Part shown: one piece after another, positions 53,687 to 63,048 of the stretch
How positions within the stretch are numbered: the first letter of the stretch is position 1
Layout: each line of letters starts with the position of its first letter
Origin: Salegentibacter agarivorans
Lineage (GTDB): Bacteria; Bacteroidota; Bacteroidia; Flavobacteriales; Flavobacteriaceae
Reading direction: 5' to 3'
Length of the DNA: 64,000 nucleotides
Assembly (NCBI RefSeq): GCF_900113135.1
Contig: NZ_FOOH01000015.1
Coordinates: forward strand, 1-64,000
The notes under the pieces: generated by a model
Told to the model about the DNA's origin: nothing
What the model saw: only the letters and a program-made list of their open reading frames with translations
Databases searched by the model: none
Position numbers and translations under genes: made by a program

Positions 53687-54567
53687 AAGTAGGCATCTAC
53701 GGTCAGTTTTACCATACCAATGCCGGGATCTATATAGGGCAGCTTCTGGAATTGCTGAAGCGCGAAAATATTAAAGTAGTAATTGAAGAAAATTTCCTGG
53801 ATCTAATTCATTTAAATAAAACTATAAATGAAAATTACTCACACTTCAACACATTTGAAGAGTTAGATAATAGTTTCGATTTGTTTTTTTGTATTGGTGG
53901 AGATGGTACTATTTTAAAATCTATAAATTATATTAGAAATTTAGATATTCCAATTGTAGGAATTAACACAGGGAGATTGGGCTTTTTGGCAACTATTCAA
54001 AAAGAGGAAATCAAAGAATGTTTACAGAGTATTCTTGAAAAGAAATTTAGTATTTCCCGTAGAACTGTTTTAAATATTAAAACAAATCCCACCAGCCACG
54101 ACCCGGTTTTTAGAAATATAGCCCTTAACGAAGTTGCAGTTAGCCGAAAAAACACCACTTCTATGATTACCGTAGATACGTGGCTAAATGATCAATATTT
54201 AAATTCTTATTGGGCCGATGGATTAATTGTCTCTACACCCACAGGCTCTACCGGTTACTCCCTTAGTTGTGGCGGCCCGGTTATAACCCCAGATGCAGGC
54301 TCTCTTATAATTACCCCCATTGCGCCACATAATTTAAACGCGCGTCCTTTAGTAATTAAAGACGATACTAAAATAACACTTCGGGTATCGGGACGGGAAG
54401 AATCTCATTTAGTTTCTATGGATTCCCGTATCGCAACCCTGGAAAATGATACTGAAATTATTATAGAAAAAGCACCCTACGCAATAAATCTTGTTGAACT
54501 TAAAGGCGATAGTTTTCTTCACACCCTAAGAAAAAAGTTAATGTGGGGTGAGGATAAACGTAATTAA
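53683..54567 (+). CDS. nadK: NAD kinase
   Basis: The 294-residue enzyme phosphorylates NAD to NADP. It has the GGDGT motif at residues 72-76 (with the catalytic aspartate), GINTGRLGFLATI, NEVAVSRK and STPTGSTGYSLSCGGPV. Start ATG overlaps the CBS gene stop. Length is normal. Confidence 0.95.
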   Translation: MKVGIYGQFYHTNAGIYIGQLLELLKRENIKVVIEENFLDLIHLNKTINENYSHFNTFEELDNSFDLFFCIGGDGTILKSINYIRNLDIPIVGINTGRLGFLATIQKEEIKECLQSILEKKFSISRRTVLNIKTNPTSHDPVFRNIALNEVAVSRKNTTSMITVDTWLNDQYLNSYWADGLIVSTPTGSTGYSLSCGGPVITPDAGSLIITPIAPHNLNARPLVIKDDTKITLRVSGREESHLVSMDSRIATLENDTEIIIEKAPYAINLVELKGDSFLHTLRKKLMWGEDKRN

Positions 54568-54621
54568 GCAATAAATGATTTTAAAAACTGTTTAAGAATA
54601 TATACAAAATTGCTCAAATTA

Positions 54622-54650
54622 TTGTGGAGCAAACATAATTGTTATATTTG
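54622..54650 (+). promoter_or_regulatory. Promoter of the DUF6089-uppS-bamA unit
   Basis: TTG at 54622-54624, an 18-base spacer and TATATTTG at 54643-54650 fit the Bacteroidetes consensus. The DUF6089 ATG is 17 bases downstream. Confidence 0.6.
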
Positions 54651-54667
54651 CAAACTTTTGAAAGCCT

Positions 54668-55372
54668 ATGAGGTACCTATTAGTTGTAGTAATCATGCTT
54701 GTTTTTGCTCCAAAAACAAATTCTCAAACATTTGAAGTAGGACCATATATTGGTGGCGCCAATTATATTGGAGATGTAGGGCGAACCAATTTTGTTCTAC
54801 CCAGCGGACTGGTTGGAGGCGCATTGCTTAAATGGAATCGCAGCCCACGTCACGCTTTTAGATTTTCGCTTTTATATGCAGAAATAAATGCCGACGATGC
54901 AAATTCTAATGACCCCCGAAGATTAAACAGAGGCTACTCTTTTAACAATACAATTGCAGAAGCTTCGTTAGGATTAGAGTATAATTTCTGGAGTTTTGAT
55001 TTGCACGAAGGCCATCCCCAAAGCACCCCATATTTGTATACAGGGATAACTTATTTTAGAGCAGATCACTTACTACTTGATGCCGATTTTCCTAACGGCC
55101 AATTGGAAAACCAGGGCGCCAACTGGGATTTTGCTATTCCGGTAGTTTTTGGTTACAAAGAAAGTATTACCTCGCATATTGTAGGAGCCCTGGAAGTAGG
55201 TGTTCGTTATACTTTTACCGACAACCTGGATGGAAGCTGGCCTGAAGAAATTTTTGGGAACAGAATGCCAAAAAAGGAATTCGGAAATAGAAATACCAAC
55301 GATTGGTATGTTTTTACGGGCGTGAATTTCACCTTCTCATGGGGTAGGGAACCTTGCTACAGTAGATTTTAA
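54668..55372 (+). CDS. DUF6089 outer-membrane beta-barrel protein
   Basis: The 234-residue protein has a short signal peptide ending near TNSQ and repeated amphipathic strands (FEVGPYIGGANYIGDVG, EASLGLEYNFWSF, TPYLYTGITYF, WYVFTGVNFTFSWG). DUF6089 barrels sit just before uppS and bamA in Flavobacteria; their role is not known. It is one base before uppS, so tightly coupled. Confidence 0.83.
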   Translation: MRYLLVVVIMLVFAPKTNSQTFEVGPYIGGANYIGDVGRTNFVLPSGLVGGALLKWNRSPRHAFRFSLLYAEINADDANSNDPRRLNRGYSFNNTIAEASLGLEYNFWSFDLHEGHPQSTPYLYTGITYFRADHLLLDADFPNGQLENQGANWDFAIPVVFGYKESITSHIVGALEVGVRYTFTDNLDGSWPEEIFGNRMPKKEFGNRNTNDWYVFTGVNFTFSWGREPCYSRF

Positions 55373-55373
55373 T

Positions 55374-56114
55374 ATGAATTATAAAAAAAACATAGATCTT
55401 AAGAAACTACCTAAACACATTGCCATAATTATGGATGGTAATGGGCGTTGGGCAAGAAAAAAAGGCTTTCTTAGGGCTGCTGGGCACGAAGAAGGCACTA
55501 CCGCAGTTAGAGATGTTGTAGAAGCTTCAGCCGAAATTGGCATAGAATACCTCACCCTCTATGCTTTTTCTACCGAAAACTGGAAGCGTCCAAAATTAGA
55601 AGTAGACACTTTAATGCGTCTATTGGTCTCTTCCTTAAGAAAAGAAATTAAAACACTTCAGGACAATAATATTAGGTTAAACGCTATAGGAAATCTAAAT
55701 ACCCTGCCTAAAAAGGTATTTAGAGAACTTCACGAAGTTATAGAGAAAACTAAAACCAACGATCGTATGGTGCTTAACCTTGCACTAAGTTACGGTTCAC
55801 GGGAAGAGCTAAGTTCTGCAATACGTGAAATTAGCCTGAAAGTTAAAAATAATGAAATAAGCGCCGATGCTATTGATGAATCGGTTATAAATCAGCATCT
55901 TTACACCCGAAATTTTCCGGAGGTGGATTTACTAATCAGAACCAGCGGAGAACAACGTATAAGCAACTTTCTATTATGGCAAATTGCTTATGCCGAATTA
56001 TATTTTACAAAAATCTTATGGCCAGATTTTAGAAAAGAAAATCTTTTTGAAGCCATTTACAATTATCAAAATAGAGAACGACGATTTGGAAAAACCAGTG
56101 AGCAACTCAGTTAG
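55374..56114 (+). CDS. uppS: Isoprenyl transferase / undecaprenyl diphosphate synthase UppS
   Basis: The 246-residue cis-prenyltransferase makes undecaprenyl diphosphate, the lipid carrier for peptidoglycan and glycans. It has IAIIMDGNGRWARKKG with the catalytic aspartate D21, LTLYAFSTENWKRP and DLLIRTSGEQRISNFLLWQIAYAEL reduced to its signature RTSGEQRISNFLLWQ. Start is ATG at 55374. bamA follows seven bases later. Confidence 0.95.
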   Translation: MNYKKNIDLKKLPKHIAIIMDGNGRWARKKGFLRAAGHEEGTTAVRDVVEASAEIGIEYLTLYAFSTENWKRPKLEVDTLMRLLVSSLRKEIKTLQDNNIRLNAIGNLNTLPKKVFRELHEVIEKTKTNDRMVLNLALSYGSREELSSAIREISLKVKNNEISADAIDESVINQHLYTRNFPEVDLLIRTSGEQRISNFLLWQIAYAELYFTKILWPDFRKENLFEAIYNYQNRERRFGKTSEQLS

Positions 56115-56121
56115 CGCATTC

Positions 56122-58740
56122 ATGACGAAGAAAGTATTTACCCTTCTGGCAATAGCATGCAGTTTAATATTCAGCATTTCTTCACAAGCTCAGGGCTTAC
56201 CATTAGCAGATGGCAAAAAATATATAATTGGAGATATAAAAGTTACGGGTACCGTTAGTTTTAACGAGCAAACCGTAATTGCTTATACCGGTCTAAAAAA
56301 AGGGGAAGAAATCTATATTCCCGGAGATAAAATTAGTAGCGTGATCAATAAACTATGGGATATTGATCAATTTAGTGATATTAACTTTTATATCACCAAT
56401 GTAAGTGACGGCAATGTAGCCGATCTTGAAATTGAGATACAGGAAGTTCCAAAACTTAATAAAGTTCAGGTTACCGGACTTAAAAAACGGGAGAAGGAAG
56501 AAATAATTAAGGAAAACAAACTAAGAACAGGCGCAAAAGTTTCTGAAAACCTTATAACCACCACCAAAAATTATATTGAAAGTAAGTATAGAAAAGAAGG
56601 TTATTTTAATGCTAAGGCAAAAATAAGCACTAGTGAAGTTACCGATACTACAGCAAATACCAACCTGGTAAATATGCTTATAGACATAGACCAGGGTGAT
56701 CGTGTAAAAATTGCCGAAATAAATTTTTCTGGCAACGAAAAATTTTCTAACTGGAAGCTTAAAAGGGCCATGAAAAACACCAAACAAAAGAATTTTTTCC
56801 GCTTTTGGAAAAGATCAAAATTTGTGAGGGCAGATTACCAGGAAGACAAAGAAAATATTATAGATAAATATAAGGAAAGTGGTTATAGAGATGCCAGGAT
56901 TGTTACAGATTCTTTGGTAGAAGTTGACGACGAAACCATAGCCTTAAACCTTAAGGTAGAAGAAGGAGATCAATATTATATTGGTAATATAGATTATTTA
57001 GGAAATTCGGTTTATACCGATGCGCAATTACAACGAGCTTTAGGAATTAATAAAGGCGATGTTTATAACGGGGTGCTTTTAGACGAGCGAATTGCCGATG
57101 AAACCAAACCAGACGGGGAAGATCTTTCTAACCTGTATAAAAACAATGGTTATTTATTTTCTACCATTAACCTTGTAGAAACCAATGTTTACAACGATAC
57201 CATAGATTTTGAAATACGAATAATTGAAGGAAAAGAAGCATACTTCAATAATATTAGTGTAACCGGAAACGACAAAACAAAAGATCACGTTATTTATCGT
57301 GAATTAAGAACAAAACCAGGCCAAAAATATAGCCAGGAAGATGTGGTTAATACCGTTAGGGAACTTGGACAACTTGGATTTTTTGATGCAGAGCAATTAG
57401 AACCAAAATTTGTTGATCCAGATCCGCAGGCCGGTACTTTAGACCTTGAATATTCTGTTGTAGAAGCAGGCGCCAGCCAAATAGAACTACAAGGTGGTTA
57501 CGGTGGCGGTGGCTTTATTGGCACTTTGGGGCTGTCCTTTAACAACTTCTCTTTATCTGGAATTTTTGATAAAGAAGCCTATAAGCCAGTACCTATGGGA
57601 GATGGGCAAACGCTTTCTTTAAGAGCACAAGCCAGTACGTTTTATCAAACGTACAGCCTGTCTTTTCAGGAGCCATGGTTGGGAGGTAAAAAGCCGGTAA
57701 GTTTGCAAACCTCTTTCTCTTATACAAGACAGTTTTTATTCGATTATATAAACAGAGAAGCAGATAGAAGCAGAAGTTTTGATATACTTGGAATAAACGT
57801 AGGCCTGGCAAAACGTTTAACGGTACCAGATCCTTATATGACGGTGTCTCACTCGGTAGGTTTTCAGCGTTATAACTTAAATAATTACAATACGGGGCTA
57901 TTTACTTTTGGTGATGGTCACTCTAACAACTTCACCTATACTTTTGGACTCACAAGAGATAATACTTATGTAAACCCAATTTTCCCAATGGGGGGTTCTA
58001 AATTTAAACTTACGGCAAAATTCACTCCTCCTTATTCTTTATGGAATGGTGTAGATTATGCAAATTTAGCTGATCAAAGAGAGTTTCAGCTGGAAGATGA
58101 TAATGGGAATCTTATAGACCAACAAGGCAACAGGGTCACTCCTGAAAATGCAGTTGGAGACCAACGTCTAATAGATCAGAAGAAATTTAACTGGTTAGAA
58201 TTCTATAAAGTTAAGTTTAGTGGTGAGTGGTTTACTCAAATCTACGACAAACTTGTACTAAGAACTAACGCCGAATATGGTTTCCTTGGAGCTTATAATA
58301 GCGATCGTGGTGTTCCACCTTTTGAAAGATTCTTTCTTGGGGGAGATGGCCTTGGCGCATTTAGTTTAGATGGCAGAGAAACCGTACAGTTAAGAGGTTA
58401 TCCAAATCAATCTGTAGTTCCTTTAGATCGTCCTGCCGGAGTTAATGATGATGGCGCTACCATTTACAACAAATACTCTTTAGAACTTAGATATCCTATT
58501 ACCTTAAAGCCAACAGCATCTATTTATGCACTTACCTTCCTGGAAGCAGGTGCATCTTACGATAATTTTAGGGACTTTAATCCTTTCCAGGTGAATAGAT
58601 CTGCCGGGGCAGGTTTAAGAATCTTTATGCCAGCCTTTGGTTTACTTGGTATTGACTTTGGTTACGGTTTTGATCCTATTGGAGGACAACCCGGGCCTAA
58701 CGGTTGGGAAACGCATTTCATTATCGGACAGCAATTTTAA
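56122..58740 (+). CDS. bamA: Outer-membrane protein assembly factor BamA
   Basis: The 872-residue protein has a signal peptide (cleavage near SSQAQG), five POTRA domains (about 30-450) and a C-terminal 16-strand barrel with the loop-6 motif VQLRGYPNQ, close to the VRGF signature. It inserts barrel proteins in the outer membrane. I start at ATG 56122; the frame is open from 55984 but that part lies inside uppS. It is upstream of two Skp-type periplasmic chaperones. Confidence 0.95.
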   Translation: MTKKVFTLLAIACSLIFSISSQAQGLPLADGKKYIIGDIKVTGTVSFNEQTVIAYTGLKKGEEIYIPGDKISSVINKLWDIDQFSDINFYITNVSDGNVADLEIEIQEVPKLNKVQVTGLKKREKEEIIKENKLRTGAKVSENLITTTKNYIESKYRKEGYFNAKAKISTSEVTDTTANTNLVNMLIDIDQGDRVKIAEINFSGNEKFSNWKLKRAMKNTKQKNFFRFWKRSKFVRADYQEDKENIIDKYKESGYRDARIVTDSLVEVDDETIALNLKVEEGDQYYIGNIDYLGNSVYTDAQLQRALGINKGDVYNGVLLDERIADETKPDGEDLSNLYKNNGYLFSTINLVETNVYNDTIDFEIRIIEGKEAYFNNISVTGNDKTKDHVIYRELRTKPGQKYSQEDVVNTVRELGQLGFFDAEQLEPKFVDPDPQAGTLDLEYSVVEAGASQIELQGGYGGGGFIGTLGLSFNNFSLSGIFDKEAYKPVPMGDGQTLSLRAQASTFYQTYSLSFQEPWLGGKKPVSLQTSFSYTRQFLFDYINREADRSRSFDILGINVGLAKRLTVPDPYMTVSHSVGFQRYNLNNYNTGLFTFGDGHSNNFTYTFGLTRDNTYVNPIFPMGGSKFKLTAKFTPPYSLWNGVDYANLADQREFQLEDDNGNLIDQQGNRVTPENAVGDQRLIDQKKFNWLEFYKVKFSGEWFTQIYDKLVLRTNAEYGFLGAYNSDRGVPPFERFFLGGDGLGAFSLDGRETVQLRGYPNQSVVPLDRPAGVNDDGATIYNKYSLELRYPITLKPTASIYALTFLEAGASYDNFRDFNPFQVNRSAGAGLRIFMPAFGLLGIDFGYGFDPIGGQPGPNGWETHFIIGQQF

Positions 58741-58773
58741 TTTGGCACGATATTTTCTATATTCGATTTAAGT

Positions 58774-59577
58774 ATGCTTAAAAGAACATTTTTATTCACA
58801 CTTTTTATTTTTATTGGATTGGGGGCAAGCGCTCAAAAGCCAATAAATATAGGCTTTGTGGATATGGAATACATCCTTGAAAATGTTCCAGAATATCAGC
58901 AAGCTTCATCTCAATTAGACGGGCGAGTAAAAGAATGGCGAAACGAAATTGAGCAAAAGCGAAACGAAATTAGTGAAATGAAAACCAGCCTGCAAAATGA
59001 ACGGGCGTTACTCACTCCCCAACTAATTGAAGAACGGGAAGAAGAGATCGCTTACCAGCAAGAGCAGGCTACAAATTACGAGCAGAAACGTTTTGGCCCG
59101 AAAGGTGATTACATGATTCAAAAGAGGCAATTAATAAAGCCAATCCAGGATCAGGTTTTTAACGCCCTGCAGGAAATAGGTGAAAACAGGGATTTCGATT
59201 TTATATTTGACCGTAATGCTGAATCGGGTATGTTATTTGCAAAAAAACGCTTTGATTTAAGTGACCAGGTTCTAAGAAGTATTAACAGAGCTTCTAACCG
59301 TAAACAAATTGAAACAAAACAGGAAGAACGAGAACTTGAGAGAGCTGAAGCGCGTACAGCAGAGGAAGATGAAGAATTAAGCCAACGCGAACAAGCTATT
59401 GAAGATCGTAAAAGCGAACGCGAAGCCTTAATAGAAGAACGCAGAAAAAAACAAGACTCTATTAAAGAAGCCAGACAAAAAGCTTTTGAAGAACGCCGGG
59501 AAAGAATTTTAAAGGAAAGAAAACAAAAAAGAGATTCTATAGAAGCGGCACGAAATAGAAAAGACACCATAAACTAA
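58774..59577 (+). CDS. OmpH/Skp-family chaperone with long charged C-terminal extension
   Basis: The 267-residue protein has a signal peptide (GASAQ), then a Skp-like head and helical arms (GFVDMEYILENVPEYQQASSQ onward, to about residue 170). After that comes an extra 95-residue stretch almost wholly of Glu, Arg, Lys, Gln and Ser that should be a long coiled coil. Normal Skp ends near residue 160-170. It holds unfolded outer-membrane proteins in the periplasm, by family. It lies between bamA and a normal-length paralogue. Confidence 0.88.
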   Translation: MLKRTFLFTLFIFIGLGASAQKPINIGFVDMEYILENVPEYQQASSQLDGRVKEWRNEIEQKRNEISEMKTSLQNERALLTPQLIEEREEEIAYQQEQATNYEQKRFGPKGDYMIQKRQLIKPIQDQVFNALQEIGENRDFDFIFDRNAESGMLFAKKRFDLSDQVLRSINRASNRKQIETKQEERELERAEARTAEEDEELSQREQAIEDRKSEREALIEERRKKQDSIKEARQKAFEERRERILKERKQKRDSIEAARNRKDTIN

Positions 59578-59620
59578 ATAATTTTAAACCTTAATACTTA
59601 AACAATTAATATCAATTAAA

Positions 59621-60130
59621 ATGAAACAATTCAGAACACTTTTTATAGCCCTTGCATTAACCATAGGAGCTACTGCATTTACAAACGCACAAAGCAAAGT
59701 TGCTCACATCGCAACCCAGGAGCTTGTAGAAACTATGCCTGCTTATAAAGATGCAATGTCTCAACTTGAGAAGTTAGAGAAAACTTACGATGCAGAGATT
59801 AAAGACATGCTTACTGAAGCTCAAAACACGATGCAACGTTACCAATCTGAAGCTGAAACAGTAACAGAAGAAGAAAATGCAAAAAGAGCAAGCGAACTTC
59901 AGGCAACTGAAAGAAGAATTCAGGAGCACAGCCAGAGAGCTCGTCAGGAACTTCAAAAGAAAGAAAACGATCTAATTAGACCGGTAATTGAAAAAGCTCG
60001 TGAAGCTATCCAAAAAGTAGCAAGAGAACAAGGATTTGATTATGTACTTGACTCTACTACAGGAACAGGAGTAATTCTTGCCGATGGTAAAGATCTTATG
60101 ACAGATGTAAAAGCTGAATTGGGAATGTAA
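59621..60130 (+). CDS. OmpH/Skp-family periplasmic chaperone
   Basis: The 169-residue protein has a signal peptide (FTNAQS), VAHIATQELVETMPAYKDA and long helical arms, with FDYVLDSTTGTGVILADG at the end. This is standard Skp length. It is 43 bases after its longer paralogue and is followed by a terminator. Confidence 0.9.
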   Translation: MKQFRTLFIALALTIGATAFTNAQSKVAHIATQELVETMPAYKDAMSQLEKLEKTYDAEIKDMLTEAQNTMQRYQSEAETVTEEENAKRASELQATERRIQEHSQRARQELQKKENDLIRPVIEKAREAIQKVAREQGFDYVLDSTTGTGVILADGKDLMTDVKAELGM

Positions 60131-60157
60131 TATTCACCCAATACATAAATAAAGATT

Positions 60158-60188
60158 AAAAACTGCGTCCTTTCCAGGCGCAGTTTTT
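60158..60188 (+). terminator. Terminator after the second Skp-type gene
   Basis: A 10-bp stem (AAAAACTGCG / CGCAGTTTTT) with an 11-base loop ends in a T-rich tract. It lies 12 bases before murI, so murI may have its own weak promoter or rely on read-through. Confidence 0.8.
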
Positions 60189-60200
60189 ATTTTTGTATCA

Positions 60201-60998
60201 ATGAGCAATTTGCAACCCATAGGTATTTTTGATTCTGGTGTAGGGGGAACTTCCATTTGGAGAGAAATTCACGAGCTACTTCCCTTTGAAAAAACCATCT
60301 ACCTCGCCGATAGTAAAAACGCTCCATACGGCGAAAAACCTATTGAAGATATTAAAAATTTAAGTCGAAAAAATACTGAAAAATTGCTGGAAATGGGCGC
60401 CAAAATTATTGTGGTTGCCTGCAACACCGCTACTACAAACGCCATTAAAGACCTTAGAAATGAATATGCATTTCCTTTTATAGGGATTGAACCGGCTATT
60501 AAACCCGCTGCACTAAATACCAAAACCAAAACTATAGGTATTTTGGCTACCCGTGGAACCTTAACCAGCACACTTTTCTCAAAAACATCAGATTTTTATG
60601 CCAGAAATATTAATGTGGTTGAAGTAGAAGGTCGCGGCCTGGTAGAACTTATTGAAGCAGGAGATTTAGATTCTCCCCAAATGAGAAGCCATTTACTCAG
60701 ACTCCTGGAGCCGTTTTTAGTAAATAAAATAGATTACCTGGTGTTGGGTTGTAGTCACTATCCCTACCTTATTCCTATTTTAAAAGAATTAATGCCAAAA
60801 GATGTTATAATTATAGATTCGGGAGAAGCAGTGGCCAGACAAACAAAATCTATTCTTAACGAAAATAATTTATTAATAACGGAAGTGCCTTCTCAAAAAC
60901 CTATCCCGGAATTTTTCAGCAATACCAATCCTAAAGTTCTGGAGAATTTAACTGAAGCTGAAAAAAATGGCTATAAAGTCTCTTACCTGGACTTTTAA
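60201..60998 (+). CDS. murI: Glutamate racemase
   Basis: The 265-residue enzyme makes D-glutamate for peptidoglycan. It has IGIFDSGVGGTSIWREI, the first catalytic cysteine in VACNTATTNA and the second in LGCSHYPYLI. Length is typical. It closes the bamA-Skp region and overlaps the convergent PorP/SprF gene by four bases. Confidence 0.95.
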   Translation: MSNLQPIGIFDSGVGGTSIWREIHELLPFEKTIYLADSKNAPYGEKPIEDIKNLSRKNTEKLLEMGAKIIVVACNTATTNAIKDLRNEYAFPFIGIEPAIKPAALNTKTKTIGILATRGTLTSTLFSKTSDFYARNINVVEVEGRGLVELIEAGDLDSPQMRSHLLRLLEPFLVNKIDYLVLGCSHYPYLIPILKELMPKDVIIIDSGEAVARQTKSILNENNLLITEVPSQKPIPEFFSNTNPKVLENLTEAEKNGYKVSYLDF

Positions 60999-62053
60999 TT
61001 AATAGCGGGGCATTTACAATCCCAACGCCCTCTACTCTTTCCAAAATCGTAGCCAATGGTAATTTGATGAAAACCATTATTACTTAAAACCACCGAGTTA
61101 AACTGGTAGCTAAAAGTATAGCCAAACATAAAATTTTTGTAATCCAGGCCTACAAAAGGGGTAATATACCGCAGCTGCTGACTTTCAATTTCGTTACCAT
61201 CCGTAGTATATTCGGCACCTTCAAAACTGTTTCTATAGGAAACCCCGCCCCATAGTTGCCCGAAATCAACTTCCCGATACACTTTCATATTTAAATCTAT
61301 ATTCATCTCGTTTGTAGCTTCCCGTAACTGATATAAAATTGAAGGCTCATAACTCCAATCATTATTATTATCAAAAACATAACCCGTAGAGAATAAATAT
61401 TTACGCTGATTGCTGGGCACAGCATCAGAATAAAATAATTCACGTCTTACTGAAATTAAATTTTTTGCAGCCAGGTGTGCATAAAAATCTAAATAATAAT
61501 AAGAGACTCCAATATCCATATTTCCGAAGATGTCAGAAACATTACTCCCACTTACAATAGGATCAAATTCGGTAAATCCACTTTGATCTAATCTATGCTG
61601 AACAATCCCGGCACTAATTCCAAAAGAAAGTTGATTCAGGTCCAGTTCACTTCTGGAAAAAAGTAAATGATAGGCTACGGTTCCATAAGCACCTATTTTA
61701 GAAAAATTCCCGTTTTGGTCGTTGAAAACAATTCCACCAATCCCAAGCTTATCTCCTACCCGGCCATTAACCGCAAGGGTTTGTAAGCTAGGTGCATTTT
61801 CTACGTCAAACCATTGCTGTCTGGCCGTAAGTCTAATTTGATTTCTATTAGCAGCACCGGCCATAGAAGGATGAAGAAGAAAAAGATTATCGGTTAAATA
61901 ATCTGAGTATATAGGAATTACCTCCTGTGACTTCACCGACGAGCCGGTTAAAAAAACAAATAATATTAAGAAGATAAATTTAATAATTAAGCTAATTTGA
62001 TTAGCTCTTAAAAAAACATTATAATCCCCACTAAATAAAGTTCTAATCCCCAT
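60995..62053 (-). CDS. PorP/SprF family type IX secretion-associated membrane protein
   Basis: The 352-residue protein has a hydrophobic signal (about residues 22-42, ending SSVKSQE), then a barrel of about 14 strands with SDYLTDNLFLLHPSMAGAANRNQIRLTARQQW cut here to its core LLHPSMAGAANRNQIRL. PorP/SprF proteins sit in the outer membrane and help secretion and gliding adhesins. Many paralogues exist per genome, often next to a large adhesin; none is nearby here. ATG at 62053 is the start, though a later one is possible. Confidence 0.88.
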   Translation of the reverse strand: MGIRTLFSGDYNVFLRANQISLIIKFIFLILFVFLTGSSVKSQEVIPIYSDYLTDNLFLLHPSMAGAANRNQIRLTARQQWFDVENAPSLQTLAVNGRVGDKLGIGGIVFNDQNGNFSKIGAYGTVAYHLLFSRSELDLNQLSFGISAGIVQHRLDQSGFTEFDPIVSGSNVSDIFGNMDIGVSYYYLDFYAHLAAKNLISVRRELFYSDAVPSNQRKYLFSTGYVFDNNNDWSYEPSILYQLREATNEMNIDLNMKVYREVDFGQLWGGVSYRNSFEGAEYTTDGNEIESQQLRYITPFVGLDYKNFMFGYTFSYQFNSVVLSNNGFHQITIGYDFGKSRGRWDCKCPAIN

Positions 62054-62093
62054 AAGAAAGGTAAAGATATAGATTAACTAAGTTTTCTTTAGT

Positions 62094-62101
62094 ACTTTTG
62101 C
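62094..62101 (+). promoter_or_regulatory. Promoter -7 element of the NifU-family gene
   Basis: TACTTTTG fits TAnnTTTG. The ATG follows 12 bases later, giving a short leader. The -33 site is not clear. Confidence 0.45.
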
Positions 62102-62113
62102 AAAAAAAATGAT

Positions 62114-63037
62114 ATGAGCAATTTCACCATAAATATACAAGCCACCAACAAACCGGGAATCATTAAATTTGAAACTAACAAATTTCTTACCCGGCACGAG
62201 AATCACGAGTTTAAAAATATTGATGAAGCATCCAAATCTCCTATAGCCCAGCAGTTATTTTATTTACCATTTGTAAAAACGGTTTATATCGCTCAAAATT
62301 TTATCGCGATAGAAAAATATGATATAGTGGAATGGGATGATGTACAGGAAGAAGTTGCCTCGCAAATAGAAGAATTTTTAAATAAAGGCGGTGTAGTTGT
62401 AAAAGAAGACACCAAGGACGCCAAGAATGTTCCGGTTACGGTTTATGCTGAAAGTACTCCCAACCCGGGCGTAATGAAGTTTGTAGCCAACAAAAAACTG
62501 GTTTTAAAAACTGCCGAGTTTAAAAATATTGATGAAGCTAAAGATGCGCCACTTGCGCAACAACTTTTTCATTTTCCATTTGTAAAAGCAGTATTTATAG
62601 ATTCTAATTACGTTTCTATCCATAAGTATGATGTTGCACAATGGGAGGAAATCACCCTGGAGTTAAGAGAATTCATTACTAATTACCTACAGGATGGGAA
62701 AGAAGTTTTAAAAGCCGAAGCCTCGGTACCACAACAAACTGAAGCAGCGAGCCATCCGGCAAATCCAGAGGTAAGCCAGGAAATTAAAGATCTTGACGAT
62801 ACTTCTAAACAAGTTATCGCAATTCTTGATGAATATATTAAACCTGCGGTTGCCAGCGATGGTGGAAACATCCTTTTTGATTCTTATAATGCCGATAATA
62901 AAACCGTAAAAGTAATTCTTCAGGGAGCTTGTAGTGGTTGTCCTTCTTCTACAATGACGCTTAAAAGTGGAATTGAAACAATGCTAAGGGATATGCTACG
63001 CGGAAAAGTAGATTATGTAGAAGCAGTAAACGGATAA
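62114..63037 (+). CDS. NifU-family Fe-S scaffold protein with two Nfu_N domains
   Basis: The 307-residue protein has two tandem Nfu N-terminal domains (about 5-95 and 108-195; both contain a KNIDEA...PLAQQLF-type block and FPFVK) and a C-terminal NifU domain with the cluster-binding CxxC at C273 and C276 (GACSGCPSS). Nfu proteins carry [4Fe-4S] clusters to target enzymes. Most bacterial Nfu proteins have one N-domain; duplication is usual in Bacteroidetes. A Pro/Ala-rich linker joins the second domain to the NifU domain. Confidence 0.9.
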   Translation: MSNFTINIQATNKPGIIKFETNKFLTRHENHEFKNIDEASKSPIAQQLFYLPFVKTVYIAQNFIAIEKYDIVEWDDVQEEVASQIEEFLNKGGVVVKEDTKDAKNVPVTVYAESTPNPGVMKFVANKKLVLKTAEFKNIDEAKDAPLAQQLFHFPFVKAVFIDSNYVSIHKYDVAQWEEITLELREFITNYLQDGKEVLKAEASVPQQTEAASHPANPEVSQEIKDLDDTSKQVIAILDEYIKPAVASDGGNILFDSYNADNKTVKVILQGACSGCPSSTMTLKSGIETMLRDMLRGKVDYVEAVNG

Positions 63038-63048
63038 TTCTTTAAACG

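Noticed and set aside
55984-56121. 46-codon extension of BamA
   Set aside because: It lies inside uppS in another frame; a proper signal peptide begins at ATG 56122.
59151-59570. 139-codon antisense frame in the Skp-like gene
   Set aside because: It arises from the biased codons of the charged coiled coil and has Ser/Leu-rich noise composition.
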